NCBI RefSeq assembly: GCF_032842345.1 | Contig: NZ_WBKO01000002.1 | Span: forward strand, 392,208 to 456,207 | Length of the DNA stretch: 64,000 bases | Source of the DNA: Methanoculleus caldifontis | GTDB lineage: Archaea; Halobacteriota; Methanomicrobia; Methanomicrobiales; Methanoculleaceae | Reading direction: 5' to 3' | Part shown: positions 43,112 through 50,381 of the stretch, in pieces | Position numbering within the stretch: position 1 is the first letter of the stretch | How the letters are laid out: the number at the start of each line of letters is the position of its first letter | Translations under genes and position numbers: made by a program | Notes under the pieces: generated by a model | What the model was told of the DNA's origin: nothing | Databases searched by the model: none | Seen by the model: the letters and a program-made list of their open reading frames with translations, nothing else

Positions 43112-43955
43112 GCTGGTCTCTCCTATGTTCGATCTGGTTTATGAGGGCGAGTGTCCGGATCGCCAGGCGGGTGTTCTCGAGCGTTGATATCCCGCCGTAG
43201 ATCGAGCGGGAGTAGCCGCCGTTGGCGTTCCGGCACTCGTCGACGAACGTCCGGCACCTCTCCGGGAACCGAAGGGGGCGGCCGGTGAGGGCGGCGCACT
43301 CCACGCCGGCGGCGAGGTGCTCGAGGTACGCGGGCGTCGCTCCGGGTGAGTTCAGGTACCCGAACACCGCATCCTCGCACCGCCGGAGGAACCGTTCAGC
43401 CCCGAACGTGCCGTGAGGCTCTCCAACCATAGCAAGGATCGCCACGGCGTGAGCGGTCTCGATGAGCGACGAGCGCGGGCGGCCGAACCCGCCGTCAGGG
43501 TTGTGGTATGCGGTCAGGTGACGGAGCACGGCGTCCCGGAGCAGCTCGTCCGGGTGGGTCCCGAGGGTCCGGCAGAGGTCGAGGTGCGTGCAGGTCCGTT
43601 CGAAGACAGAGGCCGACTCGACTGGACGCTCGCCGGAGCCCTGGAGGGGGTCGAATGACCGGAGCCAGGGGCAGGGGTCGGCGGCCGGCCCTTTCCCGAT
43701 CAGCGCAAGGCTTCGGAGCGCGTAGGCACCTGCATAGAACGTAGGGTATCTCCCGTCCGGGTGCTGCATCCGGAGCAGAAGTTCGTCGGTGACCGGGTCG
43801 GGTGCGAGGGCGCCCAGAAGCCGGAGGGTGTCGAGTGCGAAGAAGGTGTCGGCGGCGTTGGGTTCGTCCAGCCGGTAGTGGCAGTAGCCGCCGCTTGCGC
43901 ACCGGCGGTCGGCGATAAACCGGATCGTTTGGTTCCGTTCGACGTCTGAGATCAT
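43098..43955 (-). CDS. Prenyltransferase/squalene-oxidase-repeat protein
   Basis: A 285-residue alpha/alpha-barrel protein of the protein-prenyltransferase beta/terpene-cyclase fold. Repeats with QW-type signatures are seen at [29 protein letters not shown] and [20 protein letters not shown]. The cyclase DxDD motif is not visible, and the metal-site residues of farnesyltransferase are only partly matched, so the substrate is unknown. It is the first gene of the run with enolase, and a conserved leader element lies directly before it. Confidence 0.75.
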   Translation of the reverse strand: MISDVERNQTIRFIADRRCASGGYCHYRLDEPNAADTFFALDTLRLLGALAPDPVTDELLLRMQHPDGRYPTFYAGAYALRSLALIGKGPAADPCPWLRSFDPLQGSGERPVESASVFERTCTHLDLCRTLGTHPDELLRDAVLRHLTAYHNPDGGFGRPRSSLIETAHAVAILAMVGEPHGTFGAERFLRRCEDAVFGYLNSPGATPAYLEHLAAGVECAALTGRPLRFPERCRTFVDECRNANGGYSRSIYGGISTLENTRLAIRTLALINQIEHRRDQHDRD

Positions 43956-43967
43956 AGAGGGCAGGGG

Positions 43968-44021
43968 TAGAAGTCATCAGCCGTGTCGGCGGTTGGAGGC
44001 GGACTTCATCGCCTGCATCTG
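43968..44021 (-). promoter_or_regulatory. Conserved leader element, copy B (before the prenyltransferase-fold gene)
   Basis: Match to copy A at 40839-40893. The hairpin arms are AGGCG (43997-44001) and CGCCT (44010-44014). Compared with copy A, one base pair changed on both sides (T-A to C-G), which keeps pairing. A minus-strand TATA-like CTTTTAATCC at 44056-44065 would start transcription just before the element. Confidence 0.55.
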
Positions 44022-44231
44022 ATCGTACGACGTTCGGAGAGTGTATGCAAGGATTGGATTAAAAGAGTTGTGTCGGGGCGTACGGGATGGGTTTTCTCCA
44101 TTCAGGGTGCCTGGGGGGGCGATCATTGTTATACCGCGTCCGGCGGCATATCAGGGCCGTTCATTGAGCCCGGGGGGCGTTGCTCAAACCGGTGAGCCCT
44201 CTCACCCTGACTTAGTCGCACCCGGGCGGGA

Positions 44232-44396
44232 TCAGGCCCCCGCCTCCGCCAGGCGATCCTCAACCCAGGTCTGGACGATCGGCTTGAGGTCCCGGCCGTG
44301 GAGGCCCTTTTCGCGGGCGATGCCCTGGAGGTAGGCCTCGAGCTTCCCGAGAACCTCGAAGACGACCGCATCGAGCTCGTCCTCCGTCGGCTGCAT
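44232..44396 (-). CDS. Small helical protein of unknown function
   Basis: A 54-residue acidic, helical protein starting MQPTEDELDAVV, with an amphipathic helix and C-terminal WVEDRLAEAGA. The frame is open upstream to 44417 with another Met; I prefer the inner ATG at 44396. The composition is protein-like and has no repeats, so I think it is real, but there is no family match that I recognise. Confidence 0.5.
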   Translation of the reverse strand: MQPTEDELDAVVFEVLGKLEAYLQGIAREKGLHGRDLKPIVQTWVEDRLAEAGA

Positions 44397-44622
44397 CTGC
44401 CCGCGGGCGATCAGCATCGTACGTCAGACCGAAGGCCTTCGAGCAAGGATGTTGAGGCCCGGTTCCTCGTGATCGACCGGGCTCACGATACATCCCCCAG
44501 TCCCACCTCAACCTCCTCGATGGTGGGGAGGCTGCCCTTCAGCGTGCGCTGCACAGATTCCCTATCAGGCCGGGACCCGGAAAGGGCTTGAAGAGAAACC
44601 GTATAAAAAGACGATACCCGGG

Positions 44623-45087
44623 TTATCTCCCGACAATCCGGTGTTCGGCGGTCAGCTCCCCGACCTCTGCAAACATCGCGGCAATCGGGCAGAAGCGGGT
44701 TGTCGTCTGATCGATGATCCCCGAGATCACCTCGTCGTCCACGGCGGCGCGGAGAGTGATCGTCAGGTGGACGCGATCGAAGAGCGCGGGCATGGTCTGT
44801 CTCCGTGTCGCATGGATCGCAATGGTCATCTCGTCGGGGACGATATCGTGGTCCGAGAGGGCAAGAAGGATCTTGATACCCACGCATCCCCCGAGCGAAG
44901 CGAAAAGATAGTCGATGGGATTGGGCGTCTTCCCGCCTCCGCCCAGGTGGCGGTGCGCATCTATCCGGATGCTCTCGCCGGACGGGAGGGCGGCGGAGAA
45001 CCGCATTCCGCCGTCGTACGATACCGTCATATCGACCGGGTTGAACTCCATCCGGGACCTGTCCCAGGGGATCTCACTATTCATCAT
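44623..45087 (-). CDS. OsmC/Ohr-family protein
   Basis: A 154-residue OsmC-fold protein, a family of thiol peroxidases that reduce organic hydroperoxides. The two catalytic Cys are visible: ASLGGCVGIK near residue 69 and TTTRFCPIAAMF near 133. The fold motif GGGGKTPNPIDYLFASLGGC is complete. It would act in the cytoplasm in oxidative-stress defence. It is divergent from the 4Fe-4S protein at 45260. Confidence 0.88.
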   Translation of the reverse strand: MMNSEIPWDRSRMEFNPVDMTVSYDGGMRFSAALPSGESIRIDAHRHLGGGGKTPNPIDYLFASLGGCVGIKILLALSDHDIVPDEMTIAIHATRRQTMPALFDRVHLTITLRAAVDDEVISGIIDQTTTRFCPIAAMFAEVGELTAEHRIVGR

Positions 45088-45259
45088 ATCTCCATTGCAT
45101 CCCGGTCGTTATAATACGGGAAGCCCGGCAGCCGCACCTCCGCGTCGTGCAGGGCGCACTTCCCCGAACGCGAGGAAGCACCCCGGAGGCGGCCCCTCAA
45201 GTCCCCTCACCGATACCCTGATGGCGCATTCGCACCCACGCATGCCAGGAAGTACCGGG

Positions 45260-46015
45260 ATGGATCTTACGACCTTCTTTAACGATGAGGGAGTCGACCT
45301 CTTCGCCTGGGTAGACATCGAGCACCTCCCCGACGCAGACAGGAGAGCGGTGCTGGAGTTTCTCCCGGCCGCCCGGTCCGTGATCGTCTTCGGAAAGGAG
45401 ATCCCGACCCCCGTCTACCGGATGCCGCAGAGAGAGAAGACCCGGGAGATGCTCCGGATCGCCCAGAGCCTCGACAGCGCCGCCGTGCGGCTCGCCGGCC
45501 GCCTGGATACGGAAGGTTTCCCGGCCCGCCCGGTCCCGCTCTACCTGCCCGTGCAGGTCGTCGACGGGAAGGTGCAGGGCGTCGTCCGGCTGAAGCATGT
45601 CGCAGCGGCCGGAGGGCTCGGGGAGATCGGAAGGAACACCGTTCTCCTCACCCCCCGCTTCGGCCCGCGGCAGTTCCTCAGCGGTGTCGTGACCGGCTCG
45701 CCGGTCGGGGGGCCTGGCATCGGTGATGGAGCCGCGAGTGACCGTGCGCCGCTCTGCACGGGGTGCGGGGCCTGCATCCGGGCATGCCCGAACGGAGCGG
45801 TAGGGCCGGACGGCGTCGATGCGTTCCGGTGCCGGACCGTGCGGGCATGGGTCCCGCCCCCGGTCGTCCCGGCCGTGAAGTGGCTGCTCCGGCGGCAGTT
45901 GCTGATCAGGAGTATCGCCCCGCTTGCGCCGTTCATCGCCGGGACGGCAACGATCCGGTGCAGCCTCTGCGTCACCGAATGCCCGAAGTTTCCCGGGGAA
46001 GAGCGAAGGAGTTAA
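45260..46015 (+). CDS. 4Fe-4S protein related to epoxyqueuosine reductase/reductive-dehalogenase-type ferredoxins
   Basis: A 251-residue iron-sulfur protein. The N-terminal half resembles the QueG-type region (RSVIVFGKEIPTPVY, GLGEIGRNTVLLTPRFGPRQ), followed by one 4Fe-4S motif CTGCGACIRACP near residue 172 and a further Cys cluster RCSLCVTECPKFPG at the C-terminus. It lacks the full QueG length, so the substrate is uncertain; it may be a redox partner. The ATG at 45260 follows AGGA by nine bases; upstream Met codons at 45242 and 45224 are possible. Confidence 0.72.
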   Translation: MDLTTFFNDEGVDLFAWVDIEHLPDADRRAVLEFLPAARSVIVFGKEIPTPVYRMPQREKTREMLRIAQSLDSAAVRLAGRLDTEGFPARPVPLYLPVQVVDGKVQGVVRLKHVAAAGGLGEIGRNTVLLTPRFGPRQFLSGVVTGSPVGGPGIGDGAASDRAPLCTGCGACIRACPNGAVGPDGVDAFRCRTVRAWVPPPVVPAVKWLLRRQLLIRSIAPLAPFIAGTATIRCSLCVTECPKFPGEERRS

Positions 46016-46091
46016 GACCCAATCTATCTGCCGGACCTGCGACGCCGAATCTTTCCGGGGGTTTTTATCGTCCCCGGACCCAACATAATGC

Positions 46092-46682
46092 ATGGATATC
46101 TTCGATTCGGTCTACCAGGGCACGCCCCCCTGGGACATCGGCCGGCCCCAGAAGGAGTTCGTCGACCTGGCGAGGAGAGGGGAGATCACGGGCTCCGTCC
46201 TGGACGTGGGGTGCGGAACCGGGGAGCACGTCCTCTTCTTTGCAGCAGAAGGGCATGAAGCGTGGGGGATCGACGCCGCCCCCCTTGCGATTCGGAAGGC
46301 AGAGGAGAAGGCTGCGGAGAGAGGACTCCCGGCGCACTTTCTCGTCGGCAACGTGCTTGACCTCTCCGCACTCGGCAGGACGTTTCAGACCGTCATCGAC
46401 TCCGGGCTCTTCCACACCCTCTCCGACGAAGACCGGCCGATCTTCGCGGAGAGCCTCGCGACCGTTCTCGCGCCCGGCGGGAGCTACTTCATGCTCTGCT
46501 TCAACGAGCAGAATCCCGGCGAGTACCCTCTGCCGAGGAGGATCACGCAGAAGGAGATCCGGGAGAACTTCCGGGACGGGTGGTCCGTCAACTACATCAG
46601 GCCGGCGGTCTTCGAGAACAGTATCCTGGCCGAAGGGCACCGGGCCTGGCTCGCGTCGATATCAAAAATAGCCCGGGATTGA
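46092..46682 (+). CDS. Class I SAM-dependent methyltransferase (thiopurine/TehB-like)
   Basis: A 196-residue methyltransferase with the SAM-binding motif I VLDVGCGTGEHVLFFAAEG near residues 36-54, the acidic GIDAAP loop and the post-motif FQTVIDSGLFHTLSDEDR. The N-terminal PPWDIGRPQKEF is typical of thiopurine and tellurite-type methyltransferases. A TATA box TTTTTATCG at 46062-46070 lies about 26 bases before the ATG, so the transcript is probably leaderless. Confidence 0.85.
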   Translation: MDIFDSVYQGTPPWDIGRPQKEFVDLARRGEITGSVLDVGCGTGEHVLFFAAEGHEAWGIDAAPLAIRKAEEKAAERGLPAHFLVGNVLDLSALGRTFQTVIDSGLFHTLSDEDRPIFAESLATVLAPGGSYFMLCFNEQNPGEYPLPRRITQKEIRENFRDGWSVNYIRPAVFENSILAEGHRAWLASISKIARD

Positions 46683-46711
46683 GGGCCGGGACCGCCGGTG
46701 AACCCCGGCGG

Positions 46712-48508
46712 TTAACCGCGGTCTCTCCAGGCTCCCTCCTCTCCTGCAAACCGGTACTCCCCCTCCGGGACGAAGATCTCAAAGCGCACCCCCTCGCCCT
46801 CAAGGCCGGTCTCCCGGATGGTGATGCCCGTGATCGCGAGGATCTCACGGGTGAGAAAGAGGCCGAGTCCCGTGTTCTTCCCGAAACCCTTCCGGAAGAT
46901 CTTCTCCTTATCGGCAGCGGGGATGCCAGTTCCGTCATCGGTATAGACGATCGCAAGACCGCCCGGGGCCCCGGAAGAGGAGACGGATATCCGGGATATC
47001 TCTCCCCCGTGCCGGACCGAGTTCTCCATAAGGTTGTAAAAGACCTTCCCGATCAGGGGGTCGGCATAGACCCGGAGCCCCGCGACCCCGATCTCCACCC
47101 TGACCCCATCCAGCGGGAGTTCGTCTGCCACCTGCCGGATCAGGGCCGCCGCATCGTGCCATGCCGCCTCGTTCACGCCGATATCCTGGTAGAAACGGGT
47201 GAACTCGACCTGCCGCTGGATCGTTCTCGCAGCCTGGAGCTCGTTAGCCACGTAGCGGATAAGCGTCGGGTCCGCGGGCAGGCGTCCCGACTCGAGATCC
47301 ATCTGCGTGATCTCAAGATACCCCAGCAACCCCGCCAGCTGGTTCAGGATATCGTGCCGGGTGATGGACGAGAGGGTGTTGAGCTTCTTGTTCGCCTCCC
47401 TGAGCGCCTTCTCCGCCCGCATTCGTTCCCCGATCTCCGCGTCGCGCTCATGCACGACCTCCTGGACCCTCCGGTACGTCCGGGCGTTCTTCATGGCGAG
47501 CCCGCAGACCTCCGCTATGAACCGGCTGATGTCGATATACTCCTCCATCCGCTCCGGCACGGGGACCCCTTCGAGCAGGAGGATACCGAGACGGGAGGTC
47601 CCGTGCCGGACCTCGATGGAGAACCCGTCCTCGCCGTGCCGTCCGGCGGGCAGGCTCCCCTCCGTAAAAAGTCCCTCTCCCTGCTCCCCGGCCTCGTAGC
47701 AGCCGGGCGGACGGCTGACGATCCTGCCCGCCACCCCTTCGTCGACGGGCGCAAAACCGATCCTTGCCGGGCCGAAGAGGATGGTGAAGAGGTTGAGCAT
47801 CTCCTCTACCACCGTCTCCTCGCTCCGGAGCTCCGTGATCCTGCCGAGTATATCGATGGTCATCGCATAGTCGGCGGATCTCCGGTTCGCCGCGGCGATG
47901 GCGTCCCGGAAGGCCCGGTTTGCGGCATCCAGCCGCCACTCGAGATACAGATGGCTGATATACCGGCGGAGCGGCTCGATGCCGACGGGGATCCGTACGG
48001 CAGGTATCCCGAGCTCCTCACCGAGGACTGCGAGGAGCCGGGGACTCTCGGGGTCGATGCCCGTATCGATCAGCACGACCTTCCGGACCGACCCGCCGGA
48101 GAACTCCTCCGGCGCTCCACCGAGGAGTCCGAGGGCTGCGATGTGGTCCTTCCACCGTGACAGGATGCCCGGGACGACCATGAGCGCCCCCTCCGCGACG
48201 CAGGCGTCGAAGAGGGGTTCGGGCAGGAGGACACCCCGCATGAGGTCGGGTGCCGTCACGGCGGGGCCGGCTCCCGGCCGGTCGGGGGGTTCGAACCTCT
48301 CCCCGCACCTGAGGATGCAGATCCGGTCGCAGGTCTTTTGCATCTCCTGGAACGGGCCCTCGATCTCGTCTCCCCACCGTACCCGCCTCCCACCGCAGCC
48401 GATACAGGACGTCCCCGTGACAAGATCCGGAAACTCCCCGGCGGCAACGACCGCCGCCATCTCGCGGGCCAGGTTCTCGCAACAGAGAACCCCGAACTTC
48501 CGGGTCAT
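46712..48508 (-). CDS. Histidine kinase with N-terminal DUF1638-like, Cys-rich domain
   Basis: A 598-residue soluble kinase. Residues about 1-190 resemble DUF1638, a domain often found near corrinoid methyltransferases: several Cys (CCENL, SCIGCGG, CILRCGE) and VVLIDTGIDPES. A GAF-like segment follows (about 215-345), then a coil, the dimerisation domain SITRHDILNQLAGLLGYLEI (phospho-acceptor His near 387) and the HATPase with NLMENSVRHGG, YTDDGTGIP and GKNTGLGLFL. It overlaps the MtaA/UroD-like gene by four bases, so it is the last gene of a corrinoid-linked operon and may report the state of a methyl donor or cofactor. Confidence 0.78.
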   Translation of the reverse strand: MTRKFGVLCCENLAREMAAVVAAGEFPDLVTGTSCIGCGGRRVRWGDEIEGPFQEMQKTCDRICILRCGERFEPPDRPGAGPAVTAPDLMRGVLLPEPLFDACVAEGALMVVPGILSRWKDHIAALGLLGGAPEEFSGGSVRKVVLIDTGIDPESPRLLAVLGEELGIPAVRIPVGIEPLRRYISHLYLEWRLDAANRAFRDAIAAANRRSADYAMTIDILGRITELRSEETVVEEMLNLFTILFGPARIGFAPVDEGVAGRIVSRPPGCYEAGEQGEGLFTEGSLPAGRHGEDGFSIEVRHGTSRLGILLLEGVPVPERMEEYIDISRFIAEVCGLAMKNARTYRRVQEVVHERDAEIGERMRAEKALREANKKLNTLSSITRHDILNQLAGLLGYLEITQMDLESGRLPADPTLIRYVANELQAARTIQRQVEFTRFYQDIGVNEAAWHDAAALIRQVADELPLDGVRVEIGVAGLRVYADPLIGKVFYNLMENSVRHGGEISRISVSSSGAPGGLAIVYTDDGTGIPAADKEKIFRKGFGKNTGLGLFLTREILAITGITIRETGLEGEGVRFEIFVPEGEYRFAGEEGAWRDRG

Positions 48509-49554
48509 AGAGAGGCCTCCTCAAGCGGATAAGCTCCCCACTTCCGCACCGCAGCAGAGATCGCGAGAAGGACGCTCCCGGGCACCTGCCAGGGGATCTC
48601 GCCGTGGTTGTCCGAGAGGATGAATCCCCCGCCCGGACCGGCGGCGGCGATCGCCCTCTTCACCTCCGTCTCCGCACGGGCAGGCGTCCACCGGCACATC
48701 TCGATCGCGTTGAGGTTCCCGATCACCGCGAGCCTCCCCGCAGACTGCCGTTTCAGGGCGGCGAGATCGTCGAACGTGCTGACACCGACACCGACACTGC
48801 CGGTCCCGGCCAGGTCGTCGATGACGGGGAGGGCCCGTGCGGAGGCGAGGCCGGTCGCAACGTCGCCCCGGATCCGGGGTATGGTCCGCTTTGCCACGAC
48901 AAGACCCGTCCGGCGGTAGAGGTCGAGGGGCGTCATATCCGTCGAGGCAAGGGGATCGGCGTAGGTGACGGCGGTGGCGCCGGCCTCGAACTGGGCGTTT
49001 GCCCACCTGACGCAGAACTCCTCGTTCTTCGCCATCAGTTTCCAGAAGAGGTCCGGCTCACCGTAGAGAAGGTCGATGTACGCGTCAAACCCCATCTGTA
49101 TCACCGGGAGGGAGAAGGGGGATACCACCGAGCCTATGATGGGCACGTCGTCGCCGACCTCCCGCTTCAGCAGTTCGATCGTCCGGAGTCCGAAGAGCAG
49201 GGACGGGCTCTCCTCGACGGTCGGCACCTCGAGGGCTTCGATCTCGTCGGCCTCCCGGATCGGCGGCCGGCCGGCGTTGGGCGGACCGTCGTCGCGGAAG
49301 ATGACCTCTCCTCCCCAGGCCTCGACCTCGGAGGCCGCGTAGCAGAATGAGGTGACGCAGTCGCCGCCGAACTTCTTTAAGAGCCGGAGCTGGCCCGCGG
49401 CGACGTACTCCGGCCGGGAGAAGTACTCCCGGATGGAGAGCCCCAGCTCCTTCGCCCCGTACATGGTGAAGAAGAGGAAGAGCGGGACACGGTCGGGCTC
49501 CTCGAACCTCAGGGCAGCGGCGGTCCTCTCCGCCGGCGTCATCTCTCCGGCCAT
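48505..49554 (-). CDS. MtaA/uroporphyrinogen-decarboxylase-fold protein
   Basis: A 349-residue UroD/MtaA-superfamily protein. Members with zinc ligands move methyl groups from corrinoid proteins to coenzyme M. The fold is clear (TPAERTAAALRFEEPDRVP, VIQMGFDAYIDLL, AVIGNLNAIEM), but the usual HxC zinc motif is absent: the region reads IRGDVATG, and the late Cys is replaced by SDNHGEIP. A normal methylcobalamin:coenzyme M role is therefore doubtful. It overlaps the corrinoid protein gene by 16 bases and the kinase by four. Confidence 0.8.
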   Translation of the reverse strand: MAGEMTPAERTAAALRFEEPDRVPLFLFFTMYGAKELGLSIREYFSRPEYVAAGQLRLLKKFGGDCVTSFCYAASEVEAWGGEVIFRDDGPPNAGRPPIREADEIEALEVPTVEESPSLLFGLRTIELLKREVGDDVPIIGSVVSPFSLPVIQMGFDAYIDLLYGEPDLFWKLMAKNEEFCVRWANAQFEAGATAVTYADPLASTDMTPLDLYRRTGLVVAKRTIPRIRGDVATGLASARALPVIDDLAGTGSVGVGVSTFDDLAALKRQSAGRLAVIGNLNAIEMCRWTPARAETEVKRAIAAAGPGGGFILSDNHGEIPWQVPGSVLLAISAAVRKWGAYPLEEASL

Positions 49555-50225
49555 ACGGCTCCCCCCATCATCCGGACGGCCTCGAGGGTCTCCGACGCCG
49601 AGCAGCCGAAGGCATCGGCTCCCGTCTCTCTCCAGAGAGCCGGGTCGAACCTGAACGGCGCGCCCCCGACGATCACCCGGACTTCCGGCATCGCTTCCCT
49701 GATGCGGGCGATCGCCTCCCTGGCCCTGAGCGCGGCGGGGAGCATCAGCGTGGATATGAGCAGGATCTCGATCCGGTCCCGGATCACGCTCTCCACGAGC
49801 GAATCGACCGTCACTCCCGAGCCGTAATCGATCACCTCGTAACCGCCCGCCCGGAGCACGGCGAGGATGATCTGCTTGCCCAGGGTGTGGTGGTCCTCAA
49901 GAACTGCTATCGCAATCTTCGGCCGGTGCCTGCGGCTGGGACTGCCCGGCGGGAGCATCGTATTGACAACCTCCTCGCAGATCCGCCCGCTGATGTAGAC
50001 CTGCGAGAGAGCAACCTGCCCCTGCTCCCAGTCTCTCCCGATCTCTTCGAGAACAGGGATGATCAGGCCCTCGATACAGTCGACGGGGGAACCCGCGGCG
50101 CAGGCGTCCCGTATGATCTTCCCTGCCCGCATCCGGTCCACACCCAGCAGTGCCTCCTTGAGTTCATCGCCAGAGGAGGAGAGGGGTGCGGCCCGGCCCG
50201 GGAGATCCTGGAACTCCGGTCCCAT
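49539..50225 (-). CDS. Corrinoid (B12-binding) protein, MtaC/MtbC-like
   Basis: A 228-residue two-domain protein. The helical cap domain spans about 18-95 (ELKEALLGVDRMRAGKII, then IPVLEEIGRDWEQGQVAL), and the Rossmann B12 domain about 100-225. The cobalt-ligand motif DxHxxG is present as EDHHTLG near residue 111, with GVTVDSLVESVIRDR and GGAPFRFDP as further parts. It should shuttle methyl groups or act as a B12-dependent sensor. The frame is open upstream to the PAS gene stop (51 codons) but contains no ATG, GTG or TTG there. Confidence 0.87.
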   Translation of the reverse strand: MGPEFQDLPGRAAPLSSSGDELKEALLGVDRMRAGKIIRDACAAGSPVDCIEGLIIPVLEEIGRDWEQGQVALSQVYISGRICEEVVNTMLPPGSPSRRHRPKIAIAVLEDHHTLGKQIILAVLRAGGYEVIDYGSGVTVDSLVESVIRDRIEILLISTLMLPAALRAREAIARIREAMPEVRVIVGGAPFRFDPALWRETGADAFGCSASETLEAVRMMGGAVWPER

Positions 50226-50381
50226 GCAGTAGAGGTGTTCTGCCGTGAGGATAAATGAATCGGAAGAGAACCGGAGACGGTAGACGATATTGTCGGATTC
50301 CGGGCCGTAGTCGATGTTATGGGGGCGGAAGAACAGGCGTCCGGGTGAGGACGCCGGGGCCCGATAGAGGACCGGCCCTCC

